Part shown: positions 27,627 through 34,670 of the stretch, piece by piece | How positions within the stretch are numbered: position 1 is the stretch's first letter | Layout of the letters: each line of letters opens with the position of its first letter | NCBI GenBank assembly: GCA_002393965.1 | Contig: DGSL01000023.1 | Span: forward strand, 1-37,369 | DNA: 37,369 bases | DNA from: Bacteroidales bacterium UBA4363 | GTDB taxonomy: Bacteria; Bacteroidota; Bacteroidia; Bacteroidales; Paludibacteraceae | Reading direction: 5' to 3' | Made by a program: the position numbers and the translations under genes | The notes under the pieces: generated by a model | The model's database searches: none | The model's input: the letters and a program-made list of their open reading frames with translations, nothing else | What the model was told of the DNA's origin: nothing

Positions 27627-29375
27627 TCACTCCTTACGGTAGGAGGACAACTCTTCCGGTTCTAAGTGCTGGATAAAGGCAGAGTGCTTGGCAACTTCCG
27701 CCTCAGCCCAGTTTATGAACACACGGGCTGAATCCATAAAATCTGGCCCATTTTCCTTTATGGCTCGTGTCGCATCGAGAATAAGCAAATAACCCATTAT
27801 GGTCACTCCTGCCATTTCCACCAAGCGACGGGCCACCAGATCAAGATACGCCTGTCCTTCTTCTGCATCGGACTGGGCATTCTTTCGCTCCTCAACAAGG
27901 TTGACTGCCGTTTCGTAAGCAGCCGCCATAGAAGCAAGACGTTCTTTCAGTCCATTCAGAGAAGCATCCACTGCCTCCTCCTGATATTCTCGGATACGGG
28001 ACAGGTAGGTTCCTGTCATGACATGACGGATAGCCGCAACGGTCTGCAATTGCGAGGTTCCTTCATAGATGGTCAAAATGCGAGCGTCACGGTAGAGACG
28101 CTCACAGGTGTAGTCTCGCATGAATCCGCTTCCTCCGTGTACTTGGATACAGTCGTACGCATTCTGGTTGGCAAACTCCGACCCGAAGAGCTTGGTCTCA
28201 GGCGTGAACGCATCAGCCAGCTTCTGATAATACTTGAACTCTACACGCTCTTCTTTCGTAAGGCTTCGCGTACGCGATATGTCTCCATAGATTTTCGTAA
28301 AATCTACAAATCGGGTAGTCTCATAAAGCAAAGCACGGCTGGCATCCAATTTAGCCTTTATAAGAGATACCATCTCACTGACGGCTGGCATCTCAATGAT
28401 AGCCTTGCCGAACTGACGGCGGTCACGTGCATAAGACAGAGCCTCTCGATAGGCTGCCTCAGAGAGACCTACGGATTGTGCACCGACCCCCAGACGGGCA
28501 CCATTCATCAGGGACATTACGTATTTGATAAGTCCGAGTTTACGGTCTCCAACCAGTTGCGCCTTGACGTTGGTGAATACAAGCTCCGCCGTCGGCGAAC
28601 CATGAATTCCGAGCTTGTCTTCTATACGACGCACCTTCATGCTACCATCCTTCGGATTAGTGCAGACAAAATAAGAAAGACCGCGCGCATCTTTCGTCCC
28701 TTCCTCACTACGGGCCAGAACCAATTTGATTTCTGCATCTCCATTGGTAATGAATCGCTTCACTCCATTCAGCAACCAACAGGAATCTGCTTCACTCCAG
28801 GTGGCCTTCAACTGCACGCTCTGCAGATCAGAACCGGCATCCGGTTCCGTAAGGTCCATGGAACACGTGTATCCCTTATTGATGAGCGGAAGATATTGCG
28901 CCTTCAACTCATCACTCGCAAACTCCCAGATCGTTTCCGCACAATCCTGCAAACCCCAGATGTTTCCGAATCCGGCATCTGCTCGGCTGATCACCTCATC
29001 TGCCATCACGTAAGGAACCATTGAGAAATTCAAACCGCCATACTCCCGAGGCAATGACATACCATAAACTCCTGCTTGCGTCAGCATGTCATGGTTTTTC
29101 TGTGTTCCGGAGGCATAACGGATTCGATTATTTTCCACATGAGGGCCTTCTTGATCAACGCCTTCCGCATTCTCGGCAAGGACATCCCCTGCTATTTCTC
29201 CTACCACGTCCAACACTCGGTCGTAATTGTCCATTGCATCCCGAAAATCCTGTGGTGCGTAATCATATTTATCCTTGTCAGCGAAGTCATTTTCCTTCAG
29301 CTTGACGATCTTATCCATCAGAGGGTGGTTCAGTTGAAACCTTAACGCCTCATTGTCCGTATAATAATTGGCCAT
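27627..29375 (-). CDS. Acyl-CoA dehydrogenase, long form with C-terminal extension
   Basis: FAD enzyme that oxidises, or in fermentation reduces, the alpha-beta bond of an acyl-CoA, exchanging electrons with EtfAB. The 582-residue protein has the N-terminal helical domain, the FAD/substrate block YTCSMDLTEPDAGSDL (169-184), the beta domain with LLNGVKRFITNGD, and the C-terminal helical domain with DRRQFGKAI, QVHGGSGFMRDY and YEGTSQLQ, in which E438 is the expected catalytic base. Residues after about 450 form an extra helical region absent from short 380-residue forms. The substrate cannot be told. It is the last gene of the operon, two bases after etfA. Confidence 0.9.
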   Translation of the reverse strand: MANYYTDNEALRFQLNHPLMDKIVKLKENDFADKDKYDYAPQDFRDAMDNYDRVLDVVGEIAGDVLAENAEGVDQEGPHVENNRIRYASGTQKNHDMLTQAGVYGMSLPREYGGLNFSMVPYVMADEVISRADAGFGNIWGLQDCAETIWEFASDELKAQYLPLINKGYTCSMDLTEPDAGSDLQSVQLKATWSEADSCWLLNGVKRFITNGDAEIKLVLARSEEGTKDARGLSYFVCTNPKDGSMKVRRIEDKLGIHGSPTAELVFTNVKAQLVGDRKLGLIKYVMSLMNGARLGVGAQSVGLSEAAYREALSYARDRRQFGKAIIEMPAVSEMVSLIKAKLDASRALLYETTRFVDFTKIYGDISRTRSLTKEERVEFKYYQKLADAFTPETKLFGSEFANQNAYDCIQVHGGSGFMRDYTCERLYRDARILTIYEGTSQLQTVAAIRHVMTGTYLSRIREYQEEAVDASLNGLKERLASMAAAYETAVNLVEERKNAQSDAEEGQAYLDLVARRLVEMAGVTIMGYLLILDATRAIKENGPDFMDSARVFINWAEAEVAKHSAFIQHLEPEELSSYRKE

Positions 29376-29377
29376 TT

Positions 29378-30397
29378 TTACTTGCTGTTTTTCTTGAAAT
29401 ACTTAATTAACTTAGGCAATACGTCTTCCACCGTGCCCGTTATGACATAGTCTGCTACCGCGTTGATAGGCGCATCCGGATCACTGTTGACCGAGATGAC
29501 GATGCCACTTTCCTGCATACCGGCTAAATGCTGAATCTGTCCGGAAATACCACAGGCAATATAGAGTTTTGGACGGACCGTAACTCCCGTCTGACCAATC
29601 TGACGATCATGGTCAACCCATCCCGCGTCCACTGCAGCACGGCTTGCCCCCACTTCTGCATGCAATTCCTTCGCCAGATCATAGAGCAGTTGGAAATTCT
29701 CTTTCGATCCCACTCCATATCCGCCACTGACGATGATAGGACTGTTCTTCAGGTTGTTTTTCCCTTTCTCCATCTGACGCTCCAGCACACTGACCACAAA
29801 GTCGGTTGACGAAACGTACTTGTCGATGTCGATACGCTTGATCTCCCCCTTGTAATCCGCATCGAGAATTTCTTTTTTCATTACTCCCTCTCGCACCGTA
29901 GCCATCTGAGGACGATGTTCCGGATTGACAATGGTGGCTACGATATTACCACCAAAGGCAGGACGGATCTGATAGAGCAGGTTCTTATATTCCTTTCCGG
30001 ATTTCGCATCTGTGTAGTCTCCTATCTCAAGAGACGTACAGTCTGCCGTAAGACCACTGAAAAGGGCGGAGGATACTCGTGGTCCGAGATCTCTTCCCGT
30101 TGACGTTGCCCCCATCAGGGCTATCTGTGGTTCAATATCCTTAAAGAGGCCTACCAATATGGAGGTATGAGGCAATGACGTATAGAACGTCAGCCGCTTG
30201 TCATCAGCCACATAGAGCGTATCCACTCCATAAGGCATGACCTGAGCAGGAATTTTGTCCAGACCGCTTCCGATGGCAACAGCCTCCAACTGAACGCCGA
30301 GCGTCGTGGCAAGTTTGCGACCTTTTGTCAATAGTTCCAGACTGACATCTGCCGCTACTCCTTCTTCAATTTCAAGATATACTACTACGTTGTTCAT
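29378..30397 (-). CDS. etfA: Electron transfer flavoprotein alpha subunit EtfA
   Basis: FAD-binding large subunit of the electron transfer flavoprotein that couples acyl-CoA dehydrogenase to other redox carriers. It has 339 residues. The C-terminal FAD domain is clear: IVSGGYGVGSKENFQLL, AAVDAGWVDHDRQIGQTGVTVRPKL, IACGISGQIQHLAGM and VISVNSDPDAPINAVADY. The N-terminal domain (VVVYLEIEEGVAADVSLEL) matches EtfA. It lies between etfB (10-base gap) and the dehydrogenase (2-base gap), so the three should be made together in stoichiometric amounts. Confidence 0.95.
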   Translation of the reverse strand: MNNVVVYLEIEEGVAADVSLELLTKGRKLATTLGVQLEAVAIGSGLDKIPAQVMPYGVDTLYVADDKRLTFYTSLPHTSILVGLFKDIEPQIALMGATSTGRDLGPRVSSALFSGLTADCTSLEIGDYTDAKSGKEYKNLLYQIRPAFGGNIVATIVNPEHRPQMATVREGVMKKEILDADYKGEIKRIDIDKYVSSTDFVVSVLERQMEKGKNNLKNSPIIVSGGYGVGSKENFQLLYDLAKELHAEVGASRAAVDAGWVDHDRQIGQTGVTVRPKLYIACGISGQIQHLAGMQESGIVISVNSDPDAPINAVADYVITGTVEDVLPKLIKYFKKNSK

Positions 30398-30407
30398 TGC
30401 TAAAAGA

Positions 30408-31280
30408 TTATCCGATTATGTTGTTGCCAATCAATTCCTTCATCAGTCCATCGATATCTTCGTCTGATGACGTCAGTCGTTTGCTTTCCTTCGCCTGGAA
30501 AGACACACTCTGTATCTCCTTCACTTTCGTAGGTGATCCTTTTAGACCGAGCATGTTCACATCCGTTTCTATGTCTTTTACACCCCACTCCTTAATGTTC
30601 AAAGCCTCATCTTTCTGATAGAGCTCTGGATAAGCAGGAGCCTGTGCCTGAGCCTCTGACGGCACTAGCGCACGTTTGAAACGCATCACGCGCTTAGCAT
30701 TTCGACTGCGACATTCCGCCGCCGAACCATTGACCGTGATAACGGCAGGAAGCGGAGCCTTGACCAACTCCACTCCTCGCTCGACTCGACGTTTCACCGT
30801 CACCTGACCGGATTCCACAGCCACGATTTCCTCCGCATACGTCACCTGAGGCAAACCCAGTTTCTCTGCTACCTGAGGACCCACCTGAGCCGTATCTCCG
30901 TCAATCGCCTGACGGCCACACAACACCATGTCAAAATCACCAAAATTTTTGATTCCACAGGATATCGCATAGGATGTCGCCAACGTATCACTGCCGGCAA
31001 ACTCACGTCCCGACAGCACCGCACCACCATCGGCACCGCGATACAATGCTTCTCTGATAATTTCCGCCGCACGGGCTGGACCCATTGTTAATACCTGCAC
31101 TGTTGTGCCTTCATAACGGTCTTTCAGACGCAAGGCCTGCTCCAACGCATTCTTGTCTTCCGGATTGAAGATAGCTGGCAGAGCGGCACGATTCACCGTG
31201 CCGTCTTCCTTCATCGCATCCTTGCCGACATGTTGCGTATCAGGCACCTGTTTTGCTAATACTACAATTTTCAAACCCAT
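30408..31280 (-). CDS. etfB: Electron transfer flavoprotein beta subunit EtfB
   Basis: Nucleotide-binding small subunit of the electron transfer flavoprotein; it holds AMP in classical ETF or a second FAD in bifurcating ETF. It has 290 residues with the family blocks IVVLAKQVPDTQHV, NPEDKNALEQALRLKD, VQVLTMGPARAAEIIREALYRGAD and the signature CGRQAIDGDTAQVGPQVAE, which binds the nucleotide. The C-terminal arm that contacts EtfA is present. It is first in a three-gene operon. From the sequence I cannot decide between AMP and FAD in the beta subunit, so bifurcation stays open. Confidence 0.95.
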   Translation of the reverse strand: MGLKIVVLAKQVPDTQHVGKDAMKEDGTVNRAALPAIFNPEDKNALEQALRLKDRYEGTTVQVLTMGPARAAEIIREALYRGADGGAVLSGREFAGSDTLATSYAISCGIKNFGDFDMVLCGRQAIDGDTAQVGPQVAEKLGLPQVTYAEEIVAVESGQVTVKRRVERGVELVKAPLPAVITVNGSAAECRSRNAKRVMRFKRALVPSEAQAQAPAYPELYQKDEALNIKEWGVKDIETDVNMLGLKGSPTKVKEIQSVSFQAKESKRLTSSDEDIDGLMKELIGNNIIG

Positions 31281-31695
31281 TTTGTGTCAATTAGATTTAT
31301 AGATTATTTTTTTCTTGAATGTCAACATCGATTCTCTTCAGAACCCAAAATCAACTCGGGTTTACCATGAAATTCTTGCCCATTTTAATTTAACAAAAAT
31401 AGACATTATTCCCGAAAGACAGGAAATCTCAATAGTGAATTTTTCACAATAGAATGTTTTTGTGCAATTTTTGTATCATATTGATTATCTGACTTTTCCA
31501 TGTATAACTGTTGATATTTTCTCTTTGTTTTATGTTATACAGCATATTCTTGATAGATCCTATACAATTTTCTCGCTTTTCCTGCGTTTTTACTCTTGGA
31601 ATGACATCCTGTTGTTTCGGCTTGGTCATAAAGACAGAACAGCAGAGTCATAATTTATCCGAACCCTGCTATGCCCCCCCCTGAAAAAAACCTGA
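31281..31695. other. AT-rich intergenic stretch without a convincing gene
   Basis: Apart from the etfB promoter candidate I see only short open frames in this stretch. One on the - strand (31444-31629) encodes 61 Lys/Asn/Ile-rich residues from an ATG, and one on the + strand (31462-31653) is hydrophobic with a GTG start. Neither shows a recognisable motif or ribosome-binding context. A small palindrome GTGAA-TTT-TTCAC lies near 31435-31447. Confidence 0.6.
31394..31401 (-). promoter_or_regulatory. Candidate -7 promoter element of the etfB operon (TATTTTTG)
   Basis: On the - strand this reads TATTTTTG, a full match to TAnnTTTG, about 115 bases before the etfB ATG. No exact TTTG is found at -33. 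The leader would be about 105 bases long. Confidence 0.45.
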
Positions 31696-31719
31696 TTGAA
31701 AAATAAATATTTTTTGCCT

Positions 31720-31917
31720 ATGAATTTAAACTCTACTCCTGCTGACATTTCAGACCAAACCACACAGACTTCCTCCTGCCGTTCCTCAGAGCAGAATCTT
31801 GCCAGCCTTTCTTCTGAAGGTCCAAGCCAACACTCCATGATACTGATCATGCAGTTTGCAAGGACATATACTTCAGACATGCGAGAGAACTCTTTCCTCG
31901 GATATTGCAAAAATTGA
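31720..31917 (+). CDS. Small conserved-type hypothetical protein (65 residues)
   Basis: Function unknown. From the ATG at 31720 the product is MNLNSTPADISDQ..., Ser/Thr/Gln-rich in its first half, with an amphipathic segment MILIMQFARTYTS followed by a short end LGYCKN. I recall similar small Bacteroidales proteins of 40-70 residues with a MQFARxY helix and a short hydrophobic end, but I cannot check this. The start follows an A/T-rich stretch typical for the phylum. A bidirectional terminator begins 14 bases after its stop, which supports a real transcript on this strand. A TTG eight codons upstream is an alternative start. No signal peptide or membrane helix is seen. Confidence 0.5.
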   Translation: MNLNSTPADISDQTTQTSSCRSSEQNLASLSSEGPSQHSMILIMQFARTYTSDMRENSFLGYCKN

Positions 31918-31932
31918 CTGACTGGACAACAA

Positions 31933-31967
31933 AAAAAAGACAGACCCCTTAAGAATCTGTCTTTTTT
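31933..31967. terminator. Bidirectional terminator between the small gene and tRNA-Met
   Basis: Perfect arms AAAAAAGACAGA (31933-31944) and TCTGTCTTTTTT (31956-31967) around an 11-base loop. It lies two bases beyond the 3' end of the tRNA on the - strand. Confidence 0.85.
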
Positions 31968-31969
31968 CG

Positions 31970-32043
31970 TAGCGAGAGGCGGACCCGAACCGCCGACCTC
32001 ATGATTATGAATCATGCGCTCTAACCAGCTGAGCTACCTCGCC
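31970..32043 (-). tRNA. tRNA-Met (anticodon CAT)
   Basis: A complete 74-base cloverleaf reads on the - strand. The acceptor GGCGAGG pairs with TCTCGCT, with G-T pairs at both ends; the discriminator base is A and no CCA is encoded. The D arm is GCTC/GAGC, the anticodon stem CATGA/TCATG encloses the loop TTCATAA with anticodon CAT, and the T arm is GGCGG-TTCGGGT-CCGCC. The acceptor and D arm fit elongator Met; a lysidine-modified Ile tRNA also has a CAT gene anticodon and is the main alternative. Confidence 0.93.
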
Positions 32044-32060
32044 GTTGCTGAAAAGCGGTG

Positions 32061-32068
32061 CAAAGATA
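32061..32068 (-). promoter_or_regulatory. Candidate -7 promoter element of tRNA-Met (TATCTTTG)
   Basis: The - strand reads TATCTTTG, a full TAnnTTTG match, 17 bases before the tRNA 5' end. It suggests the tRNA can be transcribed independently of glmM. No exact -33 TTTG is seen. Confidence 0.5.
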
Positions 32069-32135
32069 AAGAAAAAAGAGGAAAAGCCGAAAATATTTTC
32101 TATGATTTATTTTGCTTCCGCCTCTCTTTCTCCTT

Positions 32136-33539
32136 TCAAAGTCCCGCTATCTTCTTGACTTCAGCTATGACTCCCTGTGCAAATTCATCCGCCTTTTCTT
32201 CCGTTTCTGCTTCCGAATAGACACGGATAATCGGCTCTGTATTTGACTTGCGCAGATGAACCCATCCCTCAGGCATGTCAATCTTCACTCCGTCAATGTC
32301 GTTGATCTCGTAGTCTTTGTTTGATGAGTACTTTTCCCTAACCGCCGATAGCAAGGCATCCACGTCCATCGCAGGGGTCAGGTCAATCCGGTTCTTGGAG
32401 ATGCAGTACTTCGGATAGGTTCTACGTAAGTCAGAGGTCTTCATGCCGCTTTTAGCCAGAAGCGTCAAAAACAAGGCTACACCCACCAATGCGTCACGAC
32501 CGTAATGTAGTGCAGGATAGATGACTCCTCCATTCCCTTCGCCGCCGATCACGCAATTCTTTTCTTTCATCTTTGTCACCACATTCACCTCTCCTACTGC
32601 AGCTGCGTAGTACTCACATCCGGCATACCGCCTCGTTACGTCGCGCAAGGCACGAGATGATGACAGATTGCTGGCCGTGTTGCCTGGCGTATGTCGCAAC
32701 ACGTAGTCGGCAACGGATACCAACGTATATTCTTCTCCGAACATGCTGCCATCTTCGTTGATGATCGCCAGACGGTCTACATCTGGATCAACTACGAATC
32801 CGACGTCTGCTCCTTCACGACTCATCACCGCTGAGATCTCACCCAGATTCTGAGGTATCGGCTCCGGATTATGACTGAAGTGACCCGTCGGTTCGCCGTT
32901 CAGCAAGAGAACGTTCTCCACGCCCAGGGCAGACAGCAGTTTGGGGATAGCGATGCCTCCTACCGAATTGACGGCATCGACGGCCACCTTGAATTTAGCC
33001 TTCCGGATCGCTTCCACATCTACTAGTTTTAACCCCAAAACGGCCTGCACATGGCGGTCTGTATAATCCGTCTTCGACTCCACATGACCCAGACCGTCCA
33101 CTTCGACAAACGTAAAGGATTCCTCTTCGGCAATCTTCAATACCTCATTGCCTTCCTTCTTATCTAGAAACTCACCTTTCTCATTCAGCAGCTTCAGGGC
33201 ATTCCATTGCTTTGGATTATGACTCGCCGTAAGGATCAGACCGCCACACGCATCCTCCATCACAACCGCCAACTCCGTCGTAGGCGTGGTCGCCAGACCG
33301 ATATTGACGACGTCAAAGCCCATTCCGACAAGGGTACCGATGACTATGTCTGACACCATTTCGCCAGACACACGGGCATCCCTTCCTACCACAATCTTGT
33401 TCGTCGGCTTACTCACGTTGACGCGGTTCCATGTGGCATACGCTGCCGTGAACTTGACAATATCAAGCGGATTAAGACCCTCACCGGATTTTCCTCCGAT
33501 GGTTCCGCGGATTCCGGATATCGATTTGATCAGTGTCAT
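32136..33539 (-). CDS. glmM: Phosphoglucosamine mutase GlmM (phosphohexomutase family)
   Basis: Cytoplasmic enzyme converting glucosamine-6-phosphate to glucosamine-1-phosphate on the way to UDP-GlcNAc, and so feeding the MurA and MurG steps. The 467-residue protein has four phosphohexomutase domains: the phosphoserine loop TASHNP (S106), the metal-binding loop DPDVDR (252-257), the sugar loop GEGNGGV (334-340), and the C-terminal phosphate loop RKSNTEPIIRVY. It begins MTLIKSISGIRGTIGG as in Bacteroidota GlmM. A phosphomannomutase role is the main alternative in this superfamily. It is 50 bases after the DUF4827-like gene. Confidence 0.88.
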   Translation of the reverse strand: MTLIKSISGIRGTIGGKSGEGLNPLDIVKFTAAYATWNRVNVSKPTNKIVVGRDARVSGEMVSDIVIGTLVGMGFDVVNIGLATTPTTELAVVMEDACGGLILTASHNPKQWNALKLLNEKGEFLDKKEGNEVLKIAEEESFTFVEVDGLGHVESKTDYTDRHVQAVLGLKLVDVEAIRKAKFKVAVDAVNSVGGIAIPKLLSALGVENVLLLNGEPTGHFSHNPEPIPQNLGEISAVMSREGADVGFVVDPDVDRLAIINEDGSMFGEEYTLVSVADYVLRHTPGNTASNLSSSRALRDVTRRYAGCEYYAAAVGEVNVVTKMKEKNCVIGGEGNGGVIYPALHYGRDALVGVALFLTLLAKSGMKTSDLRRTYPKYCISKNRIDLTPAMDVDALLSAVREKYSSNKDYEINDIDGVKIDMPEGWVHLRKSNTEPIIRVYSEAETEEKADEFAQGVIAEVKKIAGL

Positions 33540-33589
33540 ACTATTTCTTTTTGTGGTTTGTCTCTGTTTTTATTTTTCGAAGCAACGCT

Positions 33590-34132
33590 TCAATCTGGTA
33601 TATTCAACCGTTTTATCACATACAGGTACGGTGTTACGCTGTTCATGTCCGTATAGTTCGCTATACGCGACGGAATGATGAAACGGGCCGATGCCTGATG
33701 GTGCGCAATGATCTCCATCGCTTCCACAAAGCCTTTGCTGTGATAGAAATACGTACTTCCCGTCGACCCTGGTGTGACGAAGTTAAACGACAATGGCTGC
33801 TTGGTATAGTCTGCTACCACGATGCCACTCAGCTCCCGTTTTTCCATCGTGAGGACCACATAGTCGTTCGCCTTCAGGGTGACCGTTTTATCTCCCACCT
33901 CATCTATGCGCAGATAGATATTGTCGGATGTTCGGTACCATAGGTTGGGATTCGACGCCCATTCCTCATCCGTTGGCTGTTGTGTCGTCACTTGGATGCC
34001 GTTCGTCTTGATGAAATTGGATATACTGTTGGATTCCGCCTTTAGCAGATCCTCATAGTTACCGTCATCGTTACACGAAATCAGCACGATTGACAGCAGT
34101 ATACCTGCCAGCAACAAAGATAGTCTGTTCAT
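33590..34132 (-). CDS. DUF4827-like lipoprotein
   Basis: Function unknown. The 180-residue protein has a lipoprotein signal peptide ending in the lipobox LISC (C20), followed by NDDG, so it should be lipid-anchored and exported. The mature part is conserved-looking: YEDLLKAESNSISNFIKTNGIQV, NPNLWYRTSDNIYLRIDEVGDK, VLTMEKRELSG and a C-terminal region VTPYLYVIKRLNI. This matches the DUF4827 family found in Bacteroidales next to FKBP-type lipoproteins, which is also the arrangement here (7-base gap). Joint work of the two in folding of envelope proteins is possible but unproven. Confidence 0.8.
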   Translation of the reverse strand: MNRLSLLLAGILLSIVLISCNDDGNYEDLLKAESNSISNFIKTNGIQVTTQQPTDEEWASNPNLWYRTSDNIYLRIDEVGDKTVTLKANDYVVLTMEKRELSGIVVADYTKQPLSFNFVTPGSTGSTYFYHSKGFVEAMEIIAHHQASARFIIPSRIANYTDMNSVTPYLYVIKRLNIPD

Positions 34133-34139
34133 TCTTTCT

Positions 34140-34670
34140 CTACTTTTTCGTTACAGATTCTATTTCATATACCAACGGCGTCCGAGGCATGATTTTGTTT
34201 TTGTCTCCCAACGCCCCATAGGCATACAGTGACGGTGTTACAAGCACGGCACTTCCGCCTTCTCTCATCCGCTGCAACGCCTCATTCAGCGCTTTGTTCC
34301 TCCGGCCCGAGCCCACCTTCTGTATCTTCGCCGATGACCCCGTATAGTCATATAGCAATGTACCGTCCAACTGCAGAATGCGGTATTCCACCCGCACCAC
34401 GTCTCCGTTTTGTACGGCGCTGCCATCTCCTGCCTTCTTCACGGCAAGGTAATACCCCGTCAACGAGGGCTCAAACGACAAATCCTTTCGGGCGCTCACA
34501 AAAGAGTCAATCTGCTCTTCCTCCACCGACTGCAGGACGGTATTGAGCTCCGTTATCTGCTGCTGCGTCGAGTCAGCCGGCAGTTTGTTGTACGGAACCT
34601 GCACACTGCGTTCACATCCGGTGAGCGAACACAATGTCAGCAATACAACACCCAATCGTCCCGCTCTCAT
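34140..34670 (-). CDS. FKBP-type peptidyl-prolyl isomerase lipoprotein
   Basis: Predicted envelope folding factor that isomerises Xaa-Pro bonds. The 176-residue protein has a signal peptide with lipobox LTGC, a Gln/Glu-rich helical spacer, and an FKBP-like domain: GDVVRVEYRILQLDGTLLYDYTG, ALNEALQRMREGGSAVLVTPSLYAYG and TPLVYEIESV. Several active-site aromatic residues of strong FKBPs are not obvious, so activity may be weak. Its ATG overlaps the thrA stop (ATGA), which points to translational coupling with an unrelated amino-acid pathway gene. Confidence 0.82.
   Translation of the reverse strand: MRAGRLGVVLLTLCSLTGCERSVQVPYNKLPADSTQQQITELNTVLQSVEEEQIDSFVSARKDLSFEPSLTGYYLAVKKAGDGSAVQNGDVVRVEYRILQLDGTLLYDYTGSSAKIQKVGSGRRNKALNEALQRMREGGSAVLVTPSLYAYGALGDKNKIMPRTPLVYEIESVTKK

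Noticed and set aside
28023..29024. 333-codon + strand frame opposite the acyl-CoA dehydrogenase
   Set aside because: No recognisable domain; the opposite strand encodes a complete dehydrogenase with its catalytic Glu.
31444..31653. Two overlapping short frames (61 and 63 codons) upstream of etfB
   Set aside because: AT-rich, no motif, no ribosome-binding context and no terminator tied to them; treated as intergenic.
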